Assembly (NCBI GenBank): GCA_947453285.1
Contig: CANGGA010000016.1
Span: forward strand, 1 to 12,483
From: Microbacteriaceae bacterium
Lineage (GTDB): Bacteria > Actinomycetota > Actinomycetes > Actinomycetales > Microbacteriaceae
Length of the DNA stretch: 12,483 bases
Reading direction: 5' to 3'
Part shown: in pieces, positions 1 through 6,585 of the stretch
How the letters are laid out: every line of letters begins with the position of its first letter
How positions within the stretch are numbered: the stretch's first letter is position 1
The notes under the pieces: generated by a model
What the model was told of the DNA's origin: nothing
The model's input: the letters and a program-made list of their open reading frames with translations, nothing else
The model's database searches: none
Position numbers and translations under genes: made by a program

Positions 1-1
1 T

Positions 2-589
2 CCAGAACGAGATGCCGCGCTTAGAAGCGAACTCGAGATTGAACTTGAGACTCTTGGCTCACACGCAATGCATCGAAGAATCGAAGCGCTTGATCCGGTA
101 GCCGCCTCGCGAATTGATCCCGAGAATGGTCGAAGGGTAGTGCGCGCACTAGAGATCATTTTGCTAACCGGTGAACCCTTTGCCGCCGCTCTTCCAGACG
201 AAACGGAATCGTGGCAGCCCGTTCTCGAAATCGGGTTGAACTCGGAGCGTGCGCATCTGGTCGAACGACTTGCCGCAAGAGTCGAGCTGATGTGGAAACA
301 GGGTTTGGTCGCCGAAGCGGAGGGGCTAATCGAGCAAGGCATCCGTGAAGGAAAGACCTCTTCGAGGGCTATCGGTTACAGCCAAGCGCTGGCTCAACTC
401 GATGGCGAAATGACCGAGCAAGAAGCGATAGCGCAGACCATTCAATTCACCCAGCGATACGCCCGCCGACAGATGTCTTGGTTTCGGCGTGACGAACGCA
501 TCCGGTGGCTCGACTACCAAGATCCCGAGGTTTTCGATAAGGCCATTTCGCTTATTTCGGCGGGGGCGCCGCACCTGCTCGGCGAATAG
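2..589 (+). CDS. miaA: tRNA dimethylallyltransferase MiaA (3' part)
   Basis: Open reading frame entering from the left edge; about 195 C-terminal residues are present and the N-terminal nucleotide-binding part lies outside the window. MiaA transfers a dimethylallyl group to N6 of A37 in tRNAs reading UNN codons, in the cytoplasm. Family features visible: the stretch around LDP..A..IDPENGRRVVRALEI (from about base 89), a GEPFAAALP segment, the region with SSRAIGYSQAL, and the C-terminal FTQRYARRQMSWFRRDERIRWLD block typical of the family's tRNA-binding end. An internal ATG at 68 is not the real start, because the reading frame and family similarity continue upstream of it. The stop TAG is nine bases before dapF, so the two are probably cotranscribed, as miaA and dapF are in other actinobacteria. 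Nothing looks broken. Confidence 0.93.
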   Translation, partial: PERDAALRSELEIELETLGSHAMHRRIEALDPVAASRIDPENGRRVVRALEIILLTGEPFAAALPDETESWQPVLEIGLNSERAHLVERLAARVELMWKQGLVAEAEGLIEQGIREGKTSSRAIGYSQALAQLDGEMTEQEAIAQTIQFTQRYARRQMSWFRRDERIRWLDYQDPEVFDKAISLISAGAPHLLGE

Positions 590-598
590 GCTTGACCC

Positions 599-1486
599 AT
601 GACTCGGCTAATCGATTTCACAAAAGGCAACGGCACAGGCAATGACTTCGTGCTGGTACTAGATGAAAACGCCGAACTAGAACTTTCAGCAAAAGAAATC
701 GCCAAAATCTGCGACCGCCATTTTGGCATCGGTGCAGATGGCTTCATTCGTGTTGTTCGCACAGCCAAGGTCGCAGAGGTGAAGGGCCAGCTCAAAGAGG
801 CTCCAGAGGCCGAGTGGTTCATGGATTACTACAACGCAGACGGCTCGGTTGCCGAAATGTGCGGAAACGGCTCGAGGGTTTTTGCCCGCTATCTAACCGA
901 AAAGGGTCTTGTCAATCTTCAAGATGGCCAGACGCTGTCGATTGCTACCAGGGCAGGAGTCAAAGACCTGCAACGCAACATGGCAGGTTTCGCGGTTGAC
1001 ATGGGCCGCTGGAAGCTCGACAAAGACGAAGTTTTGGTGCACGCCAGCCACCTCGAAGTTCCTAGGCCCGGTCAGGGCATAAACGTGGGCAATCCGCACG
1101 TGGTCGTTGCACTTGCCGACAGTTCTGAATTGCGCGAACTTGCTCTGCACGACGCCCCACGTCTCGACCCAAACCCGCCAACCGGGGCTAACGTGGAGTT
1201 CGTTGTGCCAGAAGAGCCCATGGTCAAAAACGGTGTCGGTTACATTTCGATGCGAGTGTTTGAACGCGGAGTAGGCGAGACGCTTTCTTGCGGCACCGGA
1301 ATTTGCGCCGCGGCTTTGGCTACTCGTCATTGGGCTGGTGCGGGCGCACCGAACACCTGGCAGGTGACCGTTCCCGGCGGCACCCTCGGCGTGCGAATGT
1401 TTGCAACCGAAGACGGTGAGCACGTGGGTCTCAGTGGCGCGGCAGTGCTGACCTACGATGGTCAGATCGATTTAGACGCGCTCTAG
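599..1486 (+). CDS. dapF: Diaminopimelate epimerase
   Basis: 295 residues, the normal length. DapF interconverts LL- and meso-diaminopimelate without a cofactor, feeding lysine synthesis and peptidoglycan. Both catalytic cysteines are visible: Cys88 in EMCGNGSRVFARY and Cys231 in ERGVGETLSCGTGICAAA. The N-terminal KGNGTGNDFVL substrate-binding motif (residues 9-19) and the NVGNPHVVV strand (162-170) are also present. The ATG at 599 directly precedes the conserved N-terminus. Only a weak ribosome site (AGG at 588-590) precedes it, so translation may be coupled to miaA, whose stop is nine bases upstream. The gene converges on the methyltransferase gene with only two bases between stops. An inverted repeat covers this junction and could end transcription. 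Confidence 0.97.
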   Translation: MTRLIDFTKGNGTGNDFVLVLDENAELELSAKEIAKICDRHFGIGADGFIRVVRTAKVAEVKGQLKEAPEAEWFMDYYNADGSVAEMCGNGSRVFARYLTEKGLVNLQDGQTLSIATRAGVKDLQRNMAGFAVDMGRWKLDKDEVLVHASHLEVPRPGQGINVGNPHVVVALADSSELRELALHDAPRLDPNPPTGANVEFVVPEEPMVKNGVGYISMRVFERGVGETLSCGTGICAAALATRHWAGAGAPNTWQVTVPGGTLGVRMFATEDGEHVGLSGAAVLTYDGQIDLDAL

Positions 1487-1502
1487 AACTAGATTCGAGC
1501 GC
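1478..1502. terminator. Inverted repeat over convergent dapF/methyltransferase stops
   Basis: GCGCTC (1478-1483) pairs perfectly with GAGCGC (1497-1502) around a 13-base loop. The loop holds both stop codons, TAG of dapF and, on the other strand, TAG of the methyltransferase gene. A mismatch and two further pairs could extend the stem. There is no U-tract on either strand, so it would have to act as a U-less terminator. That function is inferred from position only. Confidence 0.4.
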
Positions 1503-2094
1503 TTCGAAGAATTCGAAAACCCTTTGCGGTTTCGATGCGTTCAGATTCAAGGTCGGCAAACTCCGTTTGCATCCATTTCAAGAGCGAGTCTGCGCCAAGA
1601 TCCTTAGACACCACCAGGTATGCCTCGCACTCTGCCGCGAGTCGTGGCAACCACTGTTTCAGAATTGAATGCAGGGCCTCTTTGCCAACACGAATCGGTG
1701 GGTTCGACCAAATGCCGGTGAACTCGATGTCGCTCGGCACTTCGTCTGCATGAACTGCACGGATGTTGGTCAGTCCCAGTTTCTTAGCGTTCATTCTGGT
1801 GAGTTCAAGGGCTCGTTCGTTGACGTCGATGGCCCAGACGATTGATTCGGGGCAGCGAGAAGCAAGCGTCAATGCAATAGCGCCCCAGCCACAGCCGAGG
1901 TCTAGCAGGTTTCCGCTATTTGGAGCGTTATCTGCGTGTTCGAGCAGAATCGCAGTTCCGGTATCCATGTGGTCTGGACTAAATGTTGAGCCAGCCGTAA
2001 ATAGCTCAACGCGCGAACCGTTGATCGAAGTAACAATCTTCTTCGGTTTGAATTCGCCGGTTGGCTGCTCAGAGAAATAGTGTTCGCCAGACAT
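1489..2094 (-). CDS. RsmC-like class I SAM-dependent methyltransferase
   Basis: 201 residues. Resembles the C-terminal catalytic domain of the RsmC/RlmG family, which methylates guanines in rRNA. The N-terminus begins HYFSEQP, as in the short actinobacterial members. The S-adenosylmethionine site LLDLGCGWG is at residues 63-71, the acidic residue of motif II is in WAIDVNERAL (Asp90), and the catalytic NPPIRVG motif is at 131-137. GADSLLKWM (168-176) is also typical of this group. The N-terminal pseudo-methyltransferase half of proteobacterial RsmC is absent, which is usual here. The exact substrate cannot be read from sequence; 16S rRNA G1207 is a possibility, not a demonstration. The ATG at 2094 has no Shine-Dalgarno, but a TANNNT box lies seven bases upstream, suggesting a leaderless transcript. 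Transcribed away from hflX. Confidence 0.9.
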   Translation of the reverse strand: MSGEHYFSEQPTGEFKPKKIVTSINGSRVELFTAGSTFSPDHMDTGTAILLEHADNAPNSGNLLDLGCGWGAIALTLASRCPESIVWAIDVNERALELTRMNAKKLGLTNIRAVHADEVPSDIEFTGIWSNPPIRVGKEALHSILKQWLPRLAAECEAYLVVSKDLGADSLLKWMQTEFADLESERIETAKGFRILRSARI

Positions 2095-2101
2095 GAAGCA
2101 A

Positions 2102-2107
2102 ACACTA
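2102..2107 (-). promoter_or_regulatory. Candidate -10 box for leaderless methyltransferase transcript
   Basis: Read on the minus strand this is TAGTGT, fitting the actinobacterial TANNNT -10 pattern, with exactly seven bases before the ATG. Transcription would start at or beside the A of the start codon. No ribosome-binding sequence and no good -35 are visible. Confidence 0.4.
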
Positions 2108-2115
2108 TCCCAAAC

Positions 2116-2121
2116 TATGGT
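2116..2121 (+). promoter_or_regulatory. Candidate -10 box for leaderless hflX transcript
   Basis: TATGGT fits TANNNT and ends seven bases before the hflX ATG at 2129, the spacing of a leaderless start. The preceding bases TTAACCG contain no Shine-Dalgarno. It mirrors the minus-strand box at 2102-2107 within the same 34-base gap. No clear -35. Confidence 0.45.
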
Positions 2122-2128
2122 TTAACCG

Positions 2129-3616
2129 ATGGCTGAAAACGAAGAACTCAACAGCACCGACCGCGGTGCCGAAGTAATCGACCGCATTCTTCGAAGAGGC
2201 GAAAAGGCCGCTGCGCTTGGTGCAGATAGCACCCACGGACACGGCGAGTTCGACGGCGATCAACTTGATCTCGAGGAGCGTTCGGCGCTTCGCCGAGTTG
2301 CCGGTCTCTCGACAGAGCGAGAAGACATCACCGATGTCGAATATCGTCAGCTTCGCCTCGAGAAAGTAATTTTGATTGGCCTCTGGGGAGAGCAGACTCT
2401 TCAAGAAGCCGAGAACTCTCTTCGCGAATTGGCCGCGCTGGCCGAGACCGCCGGCGCTGAAGTTCTAGACGGTTTGTTGCAACGCAGACCGCACCCAGAT
2501 CCGGCAACCTACCTTGGCAAGGGCAAGGCTCAAGAGCTGAAGCAACTCGTTCAACAGGTTGGTGCAGACACCGTCATCGCAGACACAGAGCTAGCCCCGA
2601 GCCAACGACGTGAACTCGAAAACGTTGTGAACGCGAAGGTGATCGATCGCACAGCCGTGATTCTCGACATCTTTGCCCAGCACGCAAAGAGTCGCGAAGG
2701 AAAAGCCCAAATCGAATTGGCTCAACTCGAATACCTCTTGCCTCGACTTCGCGGTTGGGGTGAATCTATGTCGCGCCAGGCCGGTGGTCAGGCTGCCGGT
2801 GGTGTTGGAATGGGCTCACGAGGCCCCGGTGAAACCAAGATCGAACTCGATCGCCGCCGCATCAACACTCGCATGGCAAAACTGCGCAAGCAGATAGTTG
2901 CCATGAAACCGGCACGTGACACCAAGCGTGCCAGCCGCAAGAAAAATGCCGTTCCTAGCGTTGCCATAGCCGGCTACACCAACGCCGGCAAGTCATCTCT
3001 GCTAAACCGCATCACTAAGGCAGGGGTGCTCGTCGAGAACGCGCTCTTCGCAACTCTTGACCCAACCGTTCGAAAGACTCAGACTCCCGATGGTCGCCCG
3101 TTCACCTTCACCGACACCGTCGGCTTCGTTCGCAATCTGCCGCACCAATTGGTTGAGGCGTTTCGGTCAACGCTAGAAGAAATCGCAGACAGCGATTTGA
3201 TTGTTCACATCGTCGATGCTTCGCATCCAGATCCGGCGGGCCAGATTGCCACCGTTCGCGATGTGATTGGCGAAGTCGGAGCACGCGACATCCCAGAGTT
3301 GATCGTCTTCAACAAGATTGATTTGGTCGACGATGTTCAACGCATGGCACTTCGCGGCCTGGAGCCAAATTCGATTGCGGTTTCTGCACGATCGGGTGAA
3401 GGCATCGTCGAGCTCGAGCAATTGATTGCAACCCTGTTACCCGAGCCGAACGTTTCGGTTGCGTTAGTGATTCCATACAACCGTGGCGATTTGGTTTCAC
3501 GCATGCACATGAATTCGCGCATCACAAAATTGGAGTACGAAGACGATGGAACTCACGTCGAGGCGATGGTGTCGCCAGAGTTTGCAGCCGAGTTGGCGAC
3601 CTTTAGTCGCAAATAG
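2129..3616 (+). CDS. hflX: GTPase HflX
   Basis: 495 residues, a length normal for actinobacterial HflX. HflX is a ribosome-associated GTPase that binds 50S subunits and splits stalled or stress-inactivated 70S ribosomes. Order of parts: a charged N-terminal extension (1-75); the HflX N-terminal domain (about 78-245), including the KGKAQEL segment at 131-137 and the glycine-rich GGVGMGSRGPGETKIE at 224-239; then the G domain. G-domain motifs are the P-loop GYTNAGKSS at 282-290, DTVGF at 329-333, NKID at 395-398 and SARSGEG at 419-425. All nucleotide-binding residues are intact. The ATG at 2129 is chosen because a TANNNT box stands seven bases upstream and the divergent gene leaves only 34 bases. 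The gene converges on lexA with two bases between stop codons. Confidence 0.96.
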   Translation: MAENEELNSTDRGAEVIDRILRRGEKAAALGADSTHGHGEFDGDQLDLEERSALRRVAGLSTEREDITDVEYRQLRLEKVILIGLWGEQTLQEAENSLRELAALAETAGAEVLDGLLQRRPHPDPATYLGKGKAQELKQLVQQVGADTVIADTELAPSQRRELENVVNAKVIDRTAVILDIFAQHAKSREGKAQIELAQLEYLLPRLRGWGESMSRQAGGQAAGGVGMGSRGPGETKIELDRRRINTRMAKLRKQIVAMKPARDTKRASRKKNAVPSVAIAGYTNAGKSSLLNRITKAGVLVENALFATLDPTVRKTQTPDGRPFTFTDTVGFVRNLPHQLVEAFRSTLEEIADSDLIVHIVDASHPDPAGQIATVRDVIGEVGARDIPELIVFNKIDLVDDVQRMALRGLEPNSIAVSARSGEGIVELEQLIATLLPEPNVSVALVIPYNRGDLVSRMHMNSRITKLEYEDDGTHVEAMVSPEFAAELATFSRK

Positions 3617-3631
3617 CTCTAAACCTTGCGA
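3607..3631. terminator. Inverted repeat over convergent hflX/lexA stops
   Basis: TCGCAA (3607-3612) and TTGCGA (3626-3631) form a perfect six-pair stem with a 13-base loop. The loop contains the hflX TAG and the lexA TAG (CTA on the plus strand). The geometry is the same as at 1478-1502. No U-tract; the terminator role is inferred from position. Confidence 0.35.
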
Positions 3632-4275
3632 AGCACGGTAACTACTTTGCCGAGAATCTCGCAGTTGTCTGCAGGAATCGGCTCGTAGTTTGAGTTTCGT
3701 GGCAAGAGCCAGGTGTGACCATCACGCTGCTTGAAAATCTTGCAGGTGGCTTCGCCGTCAATCATGGCGGCAACCATGTCGCCATTTTCTGCGGTCTTTT
3801 GCTGACGACAAACGATAAGGTCGCCTTCGACAATCGACGCATCGATCATCGAGTCACCCTTGATTTCGAGCATGAACAGTTCGCCCTTGCCGGTTAGAGT
3901 TCGGGGCACAGGCACGTATTCGGTCACATTTTGTTCGGCGGTGATTGGTACACCGGCGGCGATGGTTCCGACCAGGGGAACGTGGGCAGCGTCGCCAAAC
4001 TGAGCCGGATTATCGCTCTCGGCACGTTCGAGGCCTTCTGGTTCAATTAGCACCTGGATGCCTCGGGCGAGCCCGTCTTTCAAGTCAATGAAACCTGCCT
4101 TTTCGAGCTGGTTCAGTTGGTGGCTAACGCTCGAGACGGCCTTAAGTTCTACGTTCTCGGCGATTTCGCGCATGGATGGGGCGTAGCCGCGCTGCTCCTT
4201 GAAACGAATTATGTAGTCGAGGATGCGTGCCTGAACCGGTGATAGGTGCTCGGCTCTGCGGTTGTTGTCTGACAT
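3619..4275 (-). CDS. lexA: SOS transcriptional repressor LexA
   Basis: 218 residues. LexA represses DNA-damage genes and cleaves itself when RecA filaments form on single-stranded DNA. The winged-helix DNA-binding domain spans about residues 9-75 (SPVQARILDYI, PSMREIAENVELKAVSSVSH). The C-terminal S24 autoprotease spans about 98-218. The scissile Ala107-Gly108 lies in VGTIAAGVP, the nucleophile Ser142 in GDSMIDA and the general-base Lys179 in ATCKIF, so self-cleavage should be intact. The ATG at 4275 has a ribosome site GAAAGGGG four bases upstream (plus-strand 4280-4287). A LexA-box-like palindrome lies about 80-95 bases upstream, consistent with the autoregulation common in this family. It is divergent from a LysM gene carrying its own LexA box and shares a two-base convergent junction with hflX. 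Confidence 0.97.
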   Translation of the reverse strand: MSDNNRRAEHLSPVQARILDYIIRFKEQRGYAPSMREIAENVELKAVSSVSHQLNQLEKAGFIDLKDGLARGIQVLIEPEGLERAESDNPAQFGDAAHVPLVGTIAAGVPITAEQNVTEYVPVPRTLTGKGELFMLEIKGDSMIDASIVEGDLIVCRQQKTAENGDMVAAMIDGEATCKIFKQRDGHTWLLPRNSNYEPIPADNCEILGKVVTVLRKV

Positions 4276-4353
4276 GGTGCCCCTTTCGCTGCGATTTAGC
4301 GGTAATTCGGGCCGTTTGGATCAATGTCGGTGGCTACCGATTTACTGCCTATA

Positions 4354-4369
4354 TCGAAACTTTATTCGA
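4354..4369. promoter_or_regulatory. LexA box (lexA side)
   Basis: TCGAAACTTTATTCGA is a TCGAA-six bases-TTCGA palindrome related to the actinobacterial and Gram-positive LexA operator (TCGAAC, four bases, GTTCGA), with one changed base in each half-site. On the minus strand a TTGACC at 4380-4375 could be the lexA -35, which would put this site in the promoter core, suitable for autorepression. It is weaker than the site at 4457. Confidence 0.6.
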
Positions 4370-4416
4370 AAAATGGTCAAAAACCAAACAAATTTTCGAA
4401 AGTGTCGAGAAAAGAC

Positions 4417-4447
4417 TTGACAAGATGTCGGTGCTTTGTCGTAATCT
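4417..4447 (+). promoter_or_regulatory. Promoter of the LysM SOS gene
   Basis: A perfect -35 hexamer TTGACA at 4417-4422 is followed after 19 bases by TAATCT at 4442-4447, a TANNNT -10. Predicted transcription starts near 4454, just before the LexA box at 4457-4472, so bound LexA would block initiation or early elongation. The spacer is slightly long. Confidence 0.6.
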
Positions 4448-4456
4448 TGTTCTAAA

Positions 4457-4472
4457 TCGAACAAATGTTCGA
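4457..4472. promoter_or_regulatory. LexA box (LysM gene side)
   Basis: TCGAACAAATGTTCGA has both half-sites TCGAAC and GTTCGA perfect with the four-base spacing of the actinobacterial and Gram-positive LexA operator. It departs from full dyad symmetry only at the centre. It sits between the -10 and the ribosome site (AGAAGG at 4478-4483) of the LysM gene. Confidence 0.85.
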
Positions 4473-4489
4473 ACGAAAGAAGGCAAAAA

Positions 4490-4774
4490 ATGGTTATCGT
4501 AAACCCTCGCCGCTTTGCACAGCGGGTTGGCATGCTGGCAGTTGCCGGTTTCGCGATTGTTGGCTTCATTTCTGGTCAGGTCGCAAACGCAACCGACACC
4601 AAGGCTGAGCAGGTCCACTACTCGGTTCACGCGGGCGACACCCTCTGGAAGATCGCTGCAGACATTGCCCCAAACCAAGATCCACGCGATTTCATCGCTG
4701 AGCTCGTTGAGCTCAACAAGCTGACTACTGCCAGTGTCACTCCTGGTCAGCAGTTGCTGCTGCCAAACAACTAA
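4490..4774 (+). CDS. SOS-regulated LysM protein, putative division suppressor
   Basis: 94 residues. A basic N-terminus (PRRFAQR) is followed by one hydrophobic segment at about 14-31, acting as a signal anchor or signal peptide. A single LysM peptidoglycan-binding domain then runs at about 43-92, beginning HYSVHAGDTLWKIA and ending TPGQQLLLP. There is no separate catalytic domain. The position next to lexA with a near-perfect LexA box matches the SOS division inhibitors YneA (Bacillus), ChiZ/Rv2719c (Mycobacterium) and DivS (Corynebacterium), which delay septation after DNA damage. The function here is inferred from architecture and context. The ATG at 4490 is supported by AAAGAAGG at 4476-4483, six bases upstream. 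Its transcript probably ends at the inverted repeat covering its stop, before the hisC promoter. Confidence 0.88.
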   Translation: MVIVNPRRFAQRVGMLAVAGFAIVGFISGQVANATDTKAEQVHYSVHAGDTLWKIAADIAPNQDPRDFIAELVELNKLTTASVTPGQQLLLPNN

Positions 4775-4804
4775 TTTCTAGTTTCGTCCTTTTATTGTTT
4801 GGCA
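4761..4804 (+). terminator. Ten-pair inverted repeat over the LysM gene stop
   Basis: TGCCAAACAA (4761-4770) is the exact reverse complement of TTGTTTGGCA (4795-4804). The 24-base loop contains the TAA stop codon and a small alternative hairpin (AACTA/TAGTT). No U-tract follows, but the T-rich bases 4788-4800 lie inside the structure. It could end the SOS transcript before hisC or protect its 3' end. Confidence 0.4.
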
Positions 4805-4838
4805 CTGCTCGCGCGGAGGGTCAATCGGGGTCATTGAG

Positions 4839-4844
4839 TAATCT
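4839..4844 (+). promoter_or_regulatory. Candidate -10 box for leaderless hisC transcript
   Basis: TAATCT ends six bases before the hisC ATG at 4851. The identical hexamer serves as the presumed -10 of the LysM gene. No Shine-Dalgarno lies within reach of the ATG, which favours a leaderless mRNA for the his cluster. A -35 is not obvious. Confidence 0.5.
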
Positions 4845-4850
4845 TTACTA

Positions 4851-5942
4851 ATGGCAAACCTCGATGACCTTCCGATTCGCGATGACCTCAAAGGTCGAAA
4901 GCCATATGGCGCGCCACAGTTGCACGTTCCGGTCTCGTTGAACGTAAATGAAAACACCCACAAAATTCCTCGCGAAGTTGTCGAAGACATCTTCGCCCGC
5001 GTTGCCCAGGCAACCCTTGGGCTAAATCGATACCCAGATCGTGAATTTGAAGCACTGCGCATTTCATTCGCAAAGTATCTCGGCCATGGTTTGACCTTCG
5101 AACAGATTTGGGCGGCAAACGGTTCGAACGAAGTCTTGCAACACATTTTTCAGGCCTTCGGAGGGCCGGGTCGATTGGCTCTTGGCTTCGGACCGACCTA
5201 TTCCATGTATCCGCTCATTGCGCGGGGCATGGATACCAAATACGTTGATGCGCCGCGTCTCGAAAGATACGAACTGACGCCAGAACACATCCGTGAACAG
5301 GTTTTGAAACATAAACCGAACATCGTGATGCTCTGTTCGCCGAATAATCCAACCGGCACGCCGCTCAGCCTCGACTGCGTAATCGCGGCCTACGAAGCCG
5401 TAACCGAGGCAACCGGCGGCATCGTGGTCGTCGACGAAGCCTATGCAGAGTTTGCTGCCGACGGCGCCGAATCGGCAATCGAGCTTTTGCCAGGTCGCGA
5501 GCGCCTCTTGGTTTCGCGAACCATGAGCAAGGCCTTTGCCTTCGCGGGCGCACGCGTTGGTTACCTGGCTGCCGATGAAGCAGTGGTCGATGCGCTGCGA
5601 TTGGTGCGCTTGCCATATCACTTGAGCGCACTCACTCAGGCGGCTGCCGAAGCGGCACTCGATCACGCGCCTACGATGTTGGCCACAGTCGATGACATTC
5701 GTTTTCAACGTGACCGAATCATTGTCGAATTGAAGGCAATGGGCCTCGAACCTTATCGCAGTGACGCAAACTTCGTTTTGTTTGCTGGTGTCCCAGATTC
5801 GGCTGCAACTTTTGAGGCATTGCTCGAGCGTGGAATCCTGGTTCGCAATGTCGGCATTCCGCACACTCTTCGAGTCACAGCAGGCACCGAGCAAGAGACC
5901 AGCGAATTTTTGTCCTCGCTTCGCGAGGTCCTTGGCAACTAG
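4851..5942 (+). CDS. hisC: Histidinol-phosphate aminotransferase
   Basis: 363 residues, fold-type I pyridoxal-phosphate aminotransferase. HisC converts imidazole-acetol phosphate and glutamate to histidinol phosphate and 2-oxoglutarate. Visible landmarks: the N-terminal NVNENTH substrate arm (31-37), YPD (61-63), the GSNEVL phosphate-side loop (91-96), CSPNNPTG (162-169), VVDEAYAEF (193-201) and the cofactor lysine Lys227 in SRTMSKAFAFAGARVGYL. The branch cannot be separated from aromatic aminotransferases by motifs alone, but its place at the head of hisB-hisH-priA supports HisC. The ATG at 4851 is favoured by the -10 box six bases upstream and the family-like start. hisD, which often precedes hisC in actinobacteria, is replaced here by the LysM/lexA block. 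Confidence 0.94.
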   Translation: MANLDDLPIRDDLKGRKPYGAPQLHVPVSLNVNENTHKIPREVVEDIFARVAQATLGLNRYPDREFEALRISFAKYLGHGLTFEQIWAANGSNEVLQHIFQAFGGPGRLALGFGPTYSMYPLIARGMDTKYVDAPRLERYELTPEHIREQVLKHKPNIVMLCSPNNPTGTPLSLDCVIAAYEAVTEATGGIVVVDEAYAEFAADGAESAIELLPGRERLLVSRTMSKAFAFAGARVGYLAADEAVVDALRLVRLPYHLSALTQAAAEAALDHAPTMLATVDDIRFQRDRIIVELKAMGLEPYRSDANFVLFAGVPDSAATFEALLERGILVRNVGIPHTLRVTAGTEQETSEFLSSLREVLGN

Positions 5943-5985
5943 ACTTGTTGAATTCCCAATGTCGCTTTTGGCGAAAGGTTATTTA

Positions 5986-6585
5986 ATGAGTCGCTCTGCA
6001 AGCTTGCAACGCAAGACCTCAGAGTCTGAGATTGAGCTATCGCTCGATCTCGATGGCACCGGACGTTCGAATATTTCAACCTCGGTTCCATTCTTCGACC
6101 ACCTGCTAACCGCATTTTCGAAGCACTCACTCATCGACCTAAACATCAAATCCACTGGCGACACGCACATCGACGTTCACCACACGGTCGAAGACACCGC
6201 CATCGTCTTGGGTCAGGCCATCAAGCAGGCTCTTGGCGACAAGGCAAAAATCGCTCGCTACGGTGACGCCACCGTTCCGCTTGACGATGCCTTGGCTCGT
6301 GCGGTGGTCGACGTCTCTGGCCGACCATATTTGGTGCACAGCGGTGAGCCCGCTGGGTTTGAGTTTCACCTGATTGGCGGACACTTCACCGGATCAATGG
6401 TGCGTCACGTTTTTGAAGCAATCTCGTTGAATGCAGCAATCACGGTGCACGTCACGTTGCTAGATGGTCGCGACCCGCACCACATTGCCGAGGCTGAGTT
6501 CAAGGCTTTCGCACGTGCGATGCGCAAGGCAATCGAGCTCGACTCGCGAGTCGATGGCGTTCCGTCAACCAAGGGCGCTCTGTGA
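5986..6585 (+). CDS. hisB: Imidazoleglycerol-phosphate dehydratase
   Basis: 199 residues, the usual length for monofunctional HisB. The enzyme dehydrates imidazole glycerol phosphate to imidazole-acetol phosphate using bound manganese. Ligand motifs are intact: FFDHLL (36-41), DVHHTVED (63-70), then GGHF (131-134), RDPHHIAEAEFKAFARA (162-178) and the C-terminal PSTKG. The start at 5986 gives the standard actinobacterial N-terminus (MSRSASLQRKTSE) and has GAAAGG at 5972-5977, eight bases upstream. In-frame starts at 5761 and 5959 exist, but the first lies inside hisC and the second has no ribosome site. The stop overlaps the GTG start of hisH. Confidence 0.96.
   Translation: MSRSASLQRKTSESEIELSLDLDGTGRSNISTSVPFFDHLLTAFSKHSLIDLNIKSTGDTHIDVHHTVEDTAIVLGQAIKQALGDKAKIARYGDATVPLDDALARAVVDVSGRPYLVHSGEPAGFEFHLIGGHFTGSMVRHVFEAISLNAAITVHVTLLDGRDPHHIAEAEFKAFARAMRKAIELDSRVDGVPSTKGAL

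Noticed and set aside
587..592. TAGGCT as a -10 box giving a leaderless dapF transcript
   Set aside because: It fits TANNNT and lies six bases before the ATG but includes the miaA stop codon, has no -35, and dapF is explained by cotranscription with miaA. Too common a pattern to call.
4396..4409. TTCGAAAGTGTCGA as a third LexA box between lexA and the LysM gene
   Set aside because: The half-sites are not in the opposed orientation and spacing of the operator; only loose TCGA matches.
4227..4502. A 91-codon plus-strand frame across the lexA-LysM control region
   Set aside because: It overlaps the lexA 5' end, the operators and the LysM start in another frame, and has no family-like content.
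5064..5894. A 276-codon minus-strand frame opposite hisC
   Set aside because: Cysteine- and arginine-rich composition typical of an antisense shadow of a strongly coding gene; hisC motifs on the plus strand are complete.
5761..5985. hisB with a 75-residue N-terminal extension, or starting at ATG 5959
   Set aside because: The extension is the hisC sequence in another frame. 5959 has no ribosome site and adds residues not typical of HisB, while 5986 has GAAAGG at good spacing.
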